From Natrialbaceae archaeon (GTDB lineage: Archaea > Halobacteriota > Halobacteria > Halobacteriales > Natrialbaceae): DNA of 41,141 nt. Below the pieces are notes generated by a model. It worked only from the letters and a program-made list of their open reading frames with translations. It did no database searches and was not told where the DNA came from. Position 1 is the first letter of the stretch. Each line of letters opens with the position of its first letter. The DNA lies in the NCBI GenBank assembly GCA_003552325.1, contig PUKM01000163.1, positions 1-41,141 of the forward strand. The letters are read 5' to 3'. Positions 9,145-18,236 of this stretch are shown in pieces. Made by a program: the position numbers and the translations under genes.

Positions 9145-10137
9145 ATGACCACTCAGCCATCCCCCGACGACCGTGTGAAGGAGTTGTTAACCGATGCGGA
9201 AGTGGCGATCGAATCGATCCTCGAGTCTGAAGCCGTCGATGTCGACCCCGAAGCAGACGGGTCGAACGTAACGGAACACATTGCGGACGAGCTCGATTCA
9301 TCTTCCTCTCCGACGGAACTCCTCGAGTCGACAGCACTTCCGGAACTGGCCACCCAGAGCGCAACCTACCTCGAGGATCGCGACCTCTCGACAGTCCTCG
9401 AGGAGACTGGATTCGAGTCAGTGAGTTCGGATTCGTCAGTTCCAGCAGCCATCGCAAACGGCAGCCCGGTTGCGGTAACCACGCTCCGTGCACTCCAGGA
9501 ACTGGCGGCCCTCGAGGAGGACACTGAAGCGGAGGGAAGTGGAACCGACCGAACGGACGAATCCGCCCTCTCAGAGCGCCTCACAAATTTGACAGCACTG
9601 CTCGAGCGTCGGATACAGCTACTCGAGGGGGAGTCTGAGGGTGACCCATCATCGACTGCTGATACGGAGACAGAGACTGAGCAAACGGCGCCTGAATCCA
9701 GTGACAACGACGAACTGTCAGACGAGACCGATGCACGATCGGACTCCGAGGAGGCCGAACGCGATGACGGCGATACATCCCCACTCGAGGCACTGGTGGA
9801 TGGGTTCAGTGACGACGTAGATGCGCTTTCGAACGCCGTGGAGGCAATCGGGTCTGGCGCTGATGAGGTGATAGAAACCGCCGCAGACGACGCCGATGAG
9901 ACGACTGAAGGCGACACGAGCGATGACATGACCGCAGACGACGCCGATGAGACGACCGAAAGCGACACGAGTCATGAGACTGATGAAGCGTTCTTCGGTG
10001 ACGGCGATGGCACACTGCTCGGTGGCAATGACAATGAGGCGAAAGGAACGATGTTCTCGACGGTTCCATCGAGACCCACGGATCGCGGAGATATGGGTGG
10101 GGTGGCTCGACTCTCGACGGTACCGAAGCGAAACTAA
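9145..10137 (+). CDS. hypothetical acidic protein with tandem repeat
   Basis: 5-nt gap from upstream CDS; DRDLSTVLEETGFESVSSD segment resembles 7818 ORF; acidic low-complexity region. Confidence 0.7.
   Translation: MTTQPSPDDRVKELLTDAEVAIESILESEAVDVDPEADGSNVTEHIADELDSSSSPTELLESTALPELATQSATYLEDRDLSTVLEETGFESVSSDSSVPAAIANGSPVAVTTLRALQELAALEEDTEAEGSGTDRTDESALSERLTNLTALLERRIQLLEGESEGDPSSTADTETETEQTAPESSDNDELSDETDARSDSEEAERDDGDTSPLEALVDGFSDDVDALSNAVEAIGSGADEVIETAADDADETTEGDTSDDMTADDADETTESDTSHETDEAFFGDGDGTLLGGNDNEAKGTMFSTVPSRPTDRGDMGGVARLSTVPKRN
9883..9984 (+). repeat. two near-identical copies of a 51-bp in-frame unit (GCAGACGACGCCGATGAGACGACyGAArGCGACACGAG...)
   Basis: Direct reading: unit starts at 9883 and 9934, encoding ADDADETTExDTS; second copy diverges at its end. 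Confidence 0.85.
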
Positions 10138-10188
10138 ACCAGTCTGTTTTGGCCCCGGTTTGATACCACTCGAGCCCCTCTTTCACGT

Positions 10189-10374
10189 ATGAGCGTCACC
10201 GGCCTGTGTCAGATCTGTTCGACCCGTACCGCCGAGCGTCGGTGTGATTCCTGTGGAGCGCTCGCCTGTCTGCACGATTATGAGGAGAGTGCGGGGGTCT
10301 GTGTCCAGTGTACCGGGACCCGCCGGTTCACTGATTCGACACCTGACCAGTCAGATACCAACCGATTTCCATGA
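10189..10374 (+). CDS. small zinc-ribbon/HIT-like zinc finger protein
   Basis: CQIC-x7-CDSC-x4-CLHDY-x6-CVQC Cys/His pattern; ATGA overlap with next ORF. Confidence 0.75.
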   Translation: MSVTGLCQICSTRTAERRCDSCGALACLHDYEESAGVCVQCTGTRRFTDSTPDQSDTNRFP

Positions 10375-10661
10375 CCTCGATTCGCGATCTCGTCGGGGAG
10401 ACGCTCGATATCGGGGCAGAATATTGTCTCGAACTCGAGCAAGCCGACCAGGGACGACTGCTCGCGCGACATCCAAACCCGCGCAGCCCGATGGACATCG
10501 AGGTTTGTCGCGACCTCGAGCGCCTCGAGAACGTGCCACCGAAAGAACCGGTAACCGTCCGTATTTGTGGAGAGATGTGTGGTGACCGGTTAGTGGGCAA
10601 AGTGATCGAACCGGCCTGTGACGACCCGGCGAACACGGGTCGGCCGTCTACCGATTCCTGA
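10371..10661 (+). CDS. hypothetical 96-aa protein
   Basis: ATGA coupling to zinc-finger gene; MTSIRDLVGETLDIGAEYCLELEQADQGRLLARHP... Confidence 0.65.
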   Translation: MTSIRDLVGETLDIGAEYCLELEQADQGRLLARHPNPRSPMDIEVCRDLERLENVPPKEPVTVRICGEMCGDRLVGKVIEPACDDPANTGRPSTDS

Positions 10662-10737
10662 GAACCCATGTCGTACGGGATATCGCTCCACGCAGGGATA
10701 GGATTTGCCATCGAACCCATCTGTGACGTCCGTCCGC

Positions 10738-11904
10738 TCACTCGTTTACCGGCGTCAGTGTCTGAAACGCTATCGGTGGAAACCGCGGCTCGATCGTGCT
10801 CGGTCGTCTGCCGCTCCCGCCGACCTCGAGGGGCACCCGAGTCAGGACATCCTTATCGGCGAGTTCGTACAAAAATCGCTTGACCGTCCCGGCAGTCAGT
10901 GCCGACCGTTCGGCAATCGCCGCTGCCAGTTCACGAATCGGCTGTTGACACGTCTTTATCCCGGCGGACTCGAGCGCGAGGAGCGTACAGAGCACTTGTT
11001 GGCGAGTCTCTGGCAGGCTCAACGTCCGATCGAGATGAATACACTCGTCCGGTACATCGGCCTTCCCTCGCTCGAGGTGTGTCGATTTCAGTGCTGGCTG
11101 ATCCTCTTGGCTTGCCAGTGTCGCGGCAGTAAACAGTGCCGTCAGTGCGTTGTGGGCGTTGCCATCGGCCCACTCAGCAACCTCACGCACGTGATGGTGT
11201 TCGATCGCCCCGGTAGCTAATCCACTCGAGACACGCTCGGTGAGGATGTCGGTTAGCTCGTGACGACGGTATGGGGGTACCTCGATGATGGTGTCCTCCC
11301 ACGTGGGTGGTGGCGATTGTCCGACCGGGACGACCGTGGTATGTTGGGCAACGGGATCGAGGAGTTCCTGGACGCGGTCCGCCGTGATCGTCTCCGGTTC
11401 GTCGTGATGGTCGATAGCGATGACGGCACGCCGGTTGTGTGGCTCGAGGTGGCTCACCAGACGATCACGAAGCTCTTCGGTCCCAACGCCACCCGTCGGT
11501 ACGGAATCGGCCGTCATGATCGAGAGGACGGTTCGATAGAACGCGAACGCACTCGAGACTCGCCGGGCGTCGACGTAGATGAACCAGGTGGTGGGCTCGC
11601 CACTGCCTGCACGCGTGGTCGTGCCGATCGTCCCAGTGGTTTCGCCTAACGTCGTGGTCAAGCTCCGAAACAGGGCGGTGATAACGGCAGACGTCCCGGA
11701 CCCAGGAGGGCCGACGACGGCGAACGACTCCGGGAATCCGCGGCCAAACGTGGGTTCGACGGCATCCAGCAACTGCTCGAGGACGGACCCACGCCCGACC
11801 GGCTCTTCTCGGTGCACGGTCGGACTCAGGACATCCCGATCGAGGATGATTCCGGTCTGTCCCCGGGCGGCTTGTCTTCTGGCGATACGCTCCTGCAGAT
11901 TCAT
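10738..11904 (-). CDS. Orc1/Cdc6-like AAA+ protein with degenerate nucleotide-binding motifs
   Basis: VGRGSVLEQLLDAVEPTFGRGFPESFAVVGPPGSGTSAVITALF..., ARRVSSAFAFYRTVL, AVIAIDHHDEPETI, C-terminal winged-helix-like region; ATG abuts glpC stop. Confidence 0.75.
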   Translation of the reverse strand: MNLQERIARRQAARGQTGIILDRDVLSPTVHREEPVGRGSVLEQLLDAVEPTFGRGFPESFAVVGPPGSGTSAVITALFRSLTTTLGETTGTIGTTTRAGSGEPTTWFIYVDARRVSSAFAFYRTVLSIMTADSVPTGGVGTEELRDRLVSHLEPHNRRAVIAIDHHDEPETITADRVQELLDPVAQHTTVVPVGQSPPPTWEDTIIEVPPYRRHELTDILTERVSSGLATGAIEHHHVREVAEWADGNAHNALTALFTAATLASQEDQPALKSTHLERGKADVPDECIHLDRTLSLPETRQQVLCTLLALESAGIKTCQQPIRELAAAIAERSALTAGTVKRFLYELADKDVLTRVPLEVGGSGRRPSTIEPRFPPIAFQTLTPVNE

Positions 11905-13299
11905 TTACGCTGGCCCCGTTCCCGATGAGCTTTGTGTCTCACCACCGTCGAGCAGAGCATCGGCGAGGATTTCCAGTGGGTGCAGGATATCGTAGCCCGT
12001 GCCATGTTCCATCTGCATCGAACAGGTTGGACACTCAGTGAGTCCGTGGGTGGCATCGGCGGCCTCCATGTGTTCGAACATCTCCTCACCGATTTTCATG
12101 GAGGTATCGTAGTTCTCCGCTTTCCATCCGTAGGTTCCGGAGATACCAGAACACGAATCACCTACGTCGTGGGCTTCGACGCCATCGATCGCCGACAGGA
12201 CCTCGATTGCCTGGCCGTCAAGTCCCTGGTTTCTGGCGTGACACGGGGCGTGGTAGGCGAGGTTTGGCAGGTCGGTGGTCGTTCCCTCGAGTTCGCCTTT
12301 CAGGTCTTCGTGGACCCGGAGGTATTCCAGCCCTTCCCAGGTGTTATTCGAGACCTCGTGGACGCCGTCGATATCGAACAGCTCGGGGTACTCCTGTCGG
12401 AGCGACATCGAACAGGAGGTACAGGAAGCGATGACGTCCGCACCCTCCTCGATGGCGGCTGCCAGTTCCGGGACGTTGGTCTTCGCCGCCCGTTCGGCAT
12501 CCCCAAGCATTCCGTTGGCGTACATTGGCGTTCCCGAACACCGTTGATCGGGAACCATCACCTCGTAACCGAAGTGTTCGTACACCCGGACGAGGGCCTT
12601 GCCGACCTCTGGGGTATTGTAATTCGAGTAACAACCGTGGAAGTACGCGATCCGTTTGTCAGTCTCGGCCGTCGTCTTCTCCCCCCGCGCTTCTCTCGCC
12701 GCTCGAGCACGCTCTCTCGAGGTGGCATACCCCCCACGAGCATCCCACCACTCACGGAACGTTTCCGTCGCGAATGCCGGGAACTCGCGTTCGCTGGTGA
12801 TCTTGAGGACCTTCTCGTTGAACACGCGGGTTACGCCGAGTCCCATCATGAAATTCGTCAATCGGGGCACTTTGCTTCCGAGGTGTGCCATCGTTCGATA
12901 GTTCGAAAGCAGTCGGTTTCGCCAGTACTCGAGTGAGCGCTTGCTCATCTGTTTCTCGACGTACTCCCCGCGTGCGGTGTTGTGCATCTGCGAGAGTGGA
13001 ACCTCCGATGGGCAGGCGTGATCACACCGCATACAGTTCGAACATTTCATCACCGAATCGTCGATGTCGTGATCGTCCTGTCGTTTGAGTCGCCACTGTT
13101 CTGGCCCCTGGAACTTCGGCCCGGGGAACTCGTCGTCGACTTCGGCGACGGGACAGTTTGTGTCACATGTAGAACACTTGTAACAGTTGTCCGCGCCCGG
13201 TCTGAGATCCATCTCCGTCGATTCGGGGAACACCTCGATTGGTTCGAAGTCGTCATCAGTCGGTACGTGCTCGTCTGTTGGTTGGGCTGCATCACTCAT
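11905..13299 (-). CDS. glpC: anaerobic glycerol-3-phosphate dehydrogenase subunit C (Fe-S)
   Basis: CYKCSTCDTNCPV and CSNCMRCDHACPSEVP 4Fe-4S motifs, CCG-type C-terminal domains; operon with glpA/glpB. Confidence 0.93.
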   Translation of the reverse strand: MSDAAQPTDEHVPTDDDFEPIEVFPESTEMDLRPGADNCYKCSTCDTNCPVAEVDDEFPGPKFQGPEQWRLKRQDDHDIDDSVMKCSNCMRCDHACPSEVPLSQMHNTARGEYVEKQMSKRSLEYWRNRLLSNYRTMAHLGSKVPRLTNFMMGLGVTRVFNEKVLKITSEREFPAFATETFREWWDARGGYATSRERARAAREARGEKTTAETDKRIAYFHGCYSNYNTPEVGKALVRVYEHFGYEVMVPDQRCSGTPMYANGMLGDAERAAKTNVPELAAAIEEGADVIASCTSCSMSLRQEYPELFDIDGVHEVSNNTWEGLEYLRVHEDLKGELEGTTTDLPNLAYHAPCHARNQGLDGQAIEVLSAIDGVEAHDVGDSCSGISGTYGWKAENYDTSMKIGEEMFEHMEAADATHGLTECPTCSMQMEHGTGYDILHPLEILADALLDGGETQSSSGTGPA

Positions 13300-13336
13300 C
13301 GAATCACCTTTGGTGGTCGTGTTCGTCCGTGGTTGC

Positions 13337-14623
13337 TCATCCGCTCACCTCTGCGCCCGCGCGGTCACCGGCGACGTAGCCGGTCGACAGCGAGACGCCA
13401 CTGCCCGATTTCTCGGCCGCAAAGTCGTATCCGGAAAGCACTGCCCCAGCAGCACGGAGGTTCTCGAATTCGAGGTCGCCGTTGGCGTCCTGTGGCCGTA
13501 GCTCGTTGTCGACCTCGAGGCCATAGCTGGCAAAGGGATGGTCGCCGAAGGCGTCGTCGACGAACCACTCGTATCGGTCCTCCGCGTGGGCGACGTGACA
13601 GTCGAAAATCGGCTCGAAGACGTGGGTTCGGTCCGAGTCAACGCCCTTGCCAACGAGCCCGCCCGTCGCCAAGACGTACTCACTCGCTGCGTAGGGCACC
13701 TGTTGGCCCTTCCGGTCGACGAGGACGTGCTCGATCCGATCTCCGTCACCTGCTTGGTAGTCCACGACGGGGACCCCAGTCGTTACGTTGACGCCCGCCT
13801 CCTCGAGTGCGTGGTAAAGCTGGTCCTCGAGTCGCATGCCGGGGAGACTCGGTGGCCCAGCCGGCACCTCGAAGACGGCAACACCGAGTCGCTCCTCGAG
13901 GTCGCGACGAACGACGTCGTGATTGTCGTCCCCGAGTATCGGCGGGAAGCCGACTCGGGTCTCACCCTCGAGTGCGTCGGAAACGCCTGCAGCGAGTGCC
14001 GCTCGTGCGCCGGTCTCACCGCGTCCGATGTCGACGGCTTCGTCCCAGTCGAGCAGATGGGCGTACCGCGTCACCTTCGCGTCGGCGCGTTTGATTCCCG
14101 GAAACTGGAGCGTTACTCCGCGTGTCTCGAACGGGACGCCTGCTGCCTCGAGATGCTTCGCTGCGAGTGGTCCGTCAAATTCTGGCAGGGTTTCGAACCC
14201 GACAAACAGGGTGTCGGCGGGATCAGCGGCAAGGCCCGGGGCGGTCCCGACAGGGTAACGGGCGGTCGGTTTGACTGTCCCATTGCTGGTCGGGACCAGC
14301 GCGTTCGAATCCGTGTGTGCACCGCCGTAGGTGTCTCCCGTGAGGGCATCGAAAAACAACAGCGCGTCACGAACAGCGTCGGTCCCGACGCGCTCGTATG
14401 GATGGCCCGTCGGCAACGCATCGATAGCGTCGAACGGATCAGCCAGTGGTCCCTCGCCTTCTGGTGTGTAGCCTAAGACGTCGATCAACCCCGTTGCGTG
14501 TCTGAGCGTGCTTTGTTTGTACGTTACTAATCGAACATCGCCACCGTGCTCGGCCGCTGACAGTGCGGCAACCGTTCCGGCGAGGCCGCCACCGATCACG
14601 AGCACGTCGTCAGTGATGGCCAT
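13337..14623 (-). CDS. glpB: anaerobic glycerol-3-phosphate dehydrogenase subunit B
   Basis: VLVIGGGLAGTVAALSAAEHGG FAD motif; GlpB-type sequence between glpA and glpC; SD GGAGGTGA upstream; start abuts glpA stop. Confidence 0.93.
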   Translation of the reverse strand: MAITDDVLVIGGGLAGTVAALSAAEHGGDVRLVTYKQSTLRHATGLIDVLGYTPEGEGPLADPFDAIDALPTGHPYERVGTDAVRDALLFFDALTGDTYGGAHTDSNALVPTSNGTVKPTARYPVGTAPGLAADPADTLFVGFETLPEFDGPLAAKHLEAAGVPFETRGVTLQFPGIKRADAKVTRYAHLLDWDEAVDIGRGETGARAALAAGVSDALEGETRVGFPPILGDDNHDVVRRDLEERLGVAVFEVPAGPPSLPGMRLEDQLYHALEEAGVNVTTGVPVVDYQAGDGDRIEHVLVDRKGQQVPYAASEYVLATGGLVGKGVDSDRTHVFEPIFDCHVAHAEDRYEWFVDDAFGDHPFASYGLEVDNELRPQDANGDLEFENLRAAGAVLSGYDFAAEKSGSGVSLSTGYVAGDRAGAEVSG

Positions 14624-16366
14624 TCACTGGTCACCTCCTCGATTCCGTGGCCCGCCGTCAGTGGCGACGACGCCGGACGGACCCGCCTCCGTATCAGTTT
14701 GCCCGCCGTCGAACGCCTCGAAATTCACATCCGTGCCCGTGCGTGCGGGGTCACCATCGGCGTTGTAGGTTGTCGCGTGGAGCGCGTACTTCAACATGGC
14801 CTGTGAGAGTTGCTCTCCCCAGAGTGCGTGGCGTTCACCCTTCCACCGCTCCTGGAAGAGTTCGTCGTACGCTGCACGTGCAGTCTCTTCGTCGTACTCC
14901 GGATGCAGTTCGTTGGCCAGCAGCTGACAGCAGAAGCCGCCCTGGCAGTTCCCCATCGACGCGCGCGTTCGGATTCGCACGGCGTTCAGATCCGATCCCG
15001 ACTGAGCGATTGCGTCCTGCACTTCCGCGCGTGTCACACTCTCACAGTTGCAAATGACCGGGTTGGGATCGGTCGTTTGCAGGACCTCCCTCGAGCGACT
15101 CCCCAGCCGTTGGGTGCTCCGACGGGCGACGGGTGACCTGAGTCCGAACTCATCCATGGCGTCCTCGAGCGCCTCGAGGTTTTCACTGCCTGGCAACGGC
15201 ACGTCGGCCGTGTCGCAGGACGCGCTGTGGCCGAGTTTGTCACAGATGTGGTCGCTGATCTTTTCTGCCATCAGTCGGGAGGTCGTGAGTTTTCCACCGA
15301 CGATGCTGGTCATGCCGCCGACGCCGTCCCGTTCGGCGTGGTCGAGTAAGAAGAAGTCCCGGGTGATGTCTGTCGGGTCTTCGGTTCCAGTGCCCGGTGG
15401 TTCGTACAGTGGTCGAACACCCCAGAACGAGCGGATCGTCCGTGCCTCTTTGAGGATCGGGACGAGTTCGGCGAGGGTGGCGATCATCAGATCGACTTCC
15501 CACTGTTCTTCTGGATAATCGTCAGGATCCTCGACTTCCTCGTCAGTCGTTCCCAAAATCGCCGTTGTCTCGTGTGGAACGATGATGTCAGCGTCACCTT
15601 TCGGCCGACAGCGGTTGATTACCGTATCGACCTGCCTGACGTTCATAATCGTCATCACGCCTTTCGATGGCCGGACGGCAACCTCGAGGTCAGCCATCGC
15701 GCCGATCTGTCCAGCCCAGGCACCGGTCGCATTGACGACGTAGTCGGCGGTGATGTCTTCGGTCGTTCCCGGTGTTTTGTGCGTTCGTTTGCCGGGCCCG
15801 GAGTCGTGACGGACGGTGACGCCGTAGATGTCATCACCCTCACGGAGCAGGTCGACGACCTCGGCGTGGGTTTCAATCCGTGCACCGTGGCGTTCGGCAT
15901 CGTGTGCATTGGCAACACAGAGTCGGAACGGGTCGACTGCGCCGTCGGGAACCTGAATCGCCCGTTTGACGTCTTTGGCGAGATAGGGTTCAATCCGGCG
16001 CGCCTCTGCCCCGCTCAGCACGCGTGCGGGGATATCGCATTCGCGACACCCGGTCAGTTTTTTCTGGAAGTACTCGTCACTGTCTTCTGGACGCTGGACG
16101 AACAGCCCACCGGTCATCTCGATACAATGACCCGCGATGTCCTGTAGGACGTCGACCTCTTGGATACACTCGCGCGCGCTCGCCTGATCAGACACCGCGT
16201 ATCGACCACCACTGTGGAGGAGTCCGTGCATCCGCCCCGTTGTGCCGTGTGTGAGATTCCCGCGCTCGACGAGTGTGACCTCGAGGCCGCGCATTGCCAG
16301 GTCTCTGGCGATGCCACAGCCGGTCGACCCGCCGCCGAGGACGAGCACCTCCGTATCGGTTGCCAT
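14624..16366 (-). CDS. glpA: anaerobic glycerol-3-phosphate dehydrogenase subunit A (FAD, BFD-like Fe-S domain)
   Basis: [53 protein letters not shown]-terminal [18 protein letters not shown]. Confidence 0.96.
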   Translation of the reverse strand: MATDTEVLVLGGGSTGCGIARDLAMRGLEVTLVERGNLTHGTTGRMHGLLHSGGRYAVSDQASARECIQEVDVLQDIAGHCIEMTGGLFVQRPEDSDEYFQKKLTGCRECDIPARVLSGAEARRIEPYLAKDVKRAIQVPDGAVDPFRLCVANAHDAERHGARIETHAEVVDLLREGDDIYGVTVRHDSGPGKRTHKTPGTTEDITADYVVNATGAWAGQIGAMADLEVAVRPSKGVMTIMNVRQVDTVINRCRPKGDADIIVPHETTAILGTTDEEVEDPDDYPEEQWEVDLMIATLAELVPILKEARTIRSFWGVRPLYEPPGTGTEDPTDITRDFFLLDHAERDGVGGMTSIVGGKLTTSRLMAEKISDHICDKLGHSASCDTADVPLPGSENLEALEDAMDEFGLRSPVARRSTQRLGSRSREVLQTTDPNPVICNCESVTRAEVQDAIAQSGSDLNAVRIRTRASMGNCQGGFCCQLLANELHPEYDEETARAAYDELFQERWKGERHALWGEQLSQAMLKYALHATTYNADGDPARTGTDVNFEAFDGGQTDTEAGPSGVVATDGGPRNRGGDQ

Positions 16367-16693
16367 GGGTTAGCTACAGAATGGGTCCCCCTCACCTTTA
16401 TTTTATCGGAGGTCGGGGATCTGCGTTAACAAATGAAGATTCGTGTTTTTCCGTTTTGTGTGGGTGACTGGCACACGTGTTCGGATATTATGACAATACC
16501 CGCAATAAACGGCATTTTGACCGGCTAAAAATCGGGGAAATCGAACTATTACCCCTGTATCTCGGCGATTGAAGTGTATCGAATATTATGGGTTGAGAAA
16601 TGTTTATAACCATTGTATGTATTGTTTACCACCAATGCGCTATCGTCAGTAAACACGGTGGCGTATCCACTCAGTTAACGGGGTGACCACGAT
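16367..16693. promoter_or_regulatory. divergent glpA/glpK intergenic control region, locally AT-rich
   Basis: 327-nt AT-rich gap with TATA-like TTTATAA near 16611 and TTTATTTTAT near 16398, between divergent glp operons. Confidence 0.6.
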
Positions 16694-18232
16694 ATGACAG
16701 ACACATACGTTGGCGCGGTTGATCAGGGAACGACCGGCACACGGTTCATGGTCTTTGACCATGCCGGCCAGGTCGTTGCGAACGCATACGAGAAACACGA
16801 ACAGATCTATCCGGAACCAGGTTGGGTTGAGCACGACCCCATGGAGATCTGGGAAAACACGAAATCAGTCATCACGACTGCACTCGCACAGGCTGGCGTT
16901 GCGCCAGACCAACTCGAGGCAATCGGCGTGACGAACCAGCGAGAAACGACCTTGCTGTGGGACGCCGATTCCGGGAAACCAGTCCACAACGCACTGGTCT
17001 GGCAGGACCGACGGACCACGAGCCGTGTCGAGGAACTCGAGGAAGACGGGCTTGTCGGGACGATTCGGGAGAAAACTGGCCTCGAAGCAGACGCCTACTT
17101 TTCGGCGACGAAAGCCGAGTGGCTGCTCGACAACGCCGACCCGATCAAGATGGAACGGACGCGGCCGGATGACATCCGCGACCGTGCTGGACGGGGGGAA
17201 GTGCTCTTTGGCACTATCGACACCTGGCTGATCTACAATCTGACGGGGAACCACATCACCGAGGTAACCAACGCCTCGCGGACAATGCTCTACAACATCC
17301 ACGACCTCGAGTGGGACGAGGAACTCCTCGAGGAGTTCAACGTCCCCCGTGAGATGCTTCCGGAGGTCCGACCCTCGAGTGACGAGGAGACCTACGGGAC
17401 CACTGATCCCGATGGATTCCTTGAGGCCGAAGTGCCAGTTGCCGGCGCACTCGGTGACCAGCAGGCGGCGCTGTTCGGCCAGACCTGTTTCGATGCCGGC
17501 GAGGCCAAAAACACCTACGGCACCGGTTCGTTCTTCCTGATGAACACCGGAGAGGAAGCCGTCGAATCCGAACACGGCCTGCTCACGACCATCGGATTCC
17601 AGCGCTCGGGCGAACCCGTCCAGTACGCCCTCGAGGGGGCAATCTTCATCACCGGGGCCGCTATCGAGTGGCTCGAGGATATGACGCTTATCGATGATCC
17701 GGCGGAGACGGCGGAGATGGCCCGTAGCGTCGACTCGACTGATGGCGTCTACGTCGTTCCGGCCTTTACCGGGCTTGGAGCACCTCACTGGGACCAGCGC
17801 GCACGCGGAACCATCGTCGGGATGACCCGTGGCACGCGCAAAGAGCACGTCGTCCGCGCAACGCTCGAGTCGATTGCGTACCAGACCCGAGACGTCGCCG
17901 AAGCGATGGAAGCGGATTCGGGCATCGACATGCAGAGTCTCAAGGTTGATGGTGGCGCTGTCAAGAACAACTACCTCTGTCAACTACAGTCCGACATCAT
18001 CGGCTCGGACATCGCCCGACCAGTCGTCGACGAGACGACGGCGCTCGGATCGGCCTACGCAGCCGGCCTCGCTGTCGGCTACTGGGACGACATCGAGGGC
18101 CTCCGCGACAACTGGCAGGTCGACCGGGAGTTCAGTGCAGAAATGGACGAATCGAAAGCCGACAACATGTACGGCCGCTGGAGCGACGCCGTCGAGCGTT
18201 CGCTTGGATGGGCGACTGACGGGGGGGACTAA
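16694..18232 (+). CDS. glpK: glycerol kinase
   Basis: VGAVDQGTTGTRFMVFD, NQRETTLLWD, GDQQAALFGQTCF, GTGSFFLMNTG, KVDGGAVKNNYLCQLQSDI. Confidence 0.97.
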   Translation: MTDTYVGAVDQGTTGTRFMVFDHAGQVVANAYEKHEQIYPEPGWVEHDPMEIWENTKSVITTALAQAGVAPDQLEAIGVTNQRETTLLWDADSGKPVHNALVWQDRRTTSRVEELEEDGLVGTIREKTGLEADAYFSATKAEWLLDNADPIKMERTRPDDIRDRAGRGEVLFGTIDTWLIYNLTGNHITEVTNASRTMLYNIHDLEWDEELLEEFNVPREMLPEVRPSSDEETYGTTDPDGFLEAEVPVAGALGDQQAALFGQTCFDAGEAKNTYGTGSFFLMNTGEEAVESEHGLLTTIGFQRSGEPVQYALEGAIFITGAAIEWLEDMTLIDDPAETAEMARSVDSTDGVYVVPAFTGLGAPHWDQRARGTIVGMTRGTRKEHVVRATLESIAYQTRDVAEAMEADSGIDMQSLKVDGGAVKNNYLCQLQSDIIGSDIARPVVDETTALGSAYAAGLAVGYWDDIEGLRDNWQVDREFSAEMDESKADNMYGRWSDAVERSLGWATDGGD

Positions 18233-18236
18233 ATAA

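Noticed and set aside
6688-10137. Gas-vesicle or PHA-granule gene cluster hypothesis for the acidic array
   Set aside because: No GvpA/J/M, GvpN, PhaC/PhaE or phasin-like sequence is present nearby; similarity limited to general acidity and amphipathic helices.
16865-17983. 372-aa minus-strand ORF
   Set aside because: Fully antisense to glpK; no recognisable motifs.
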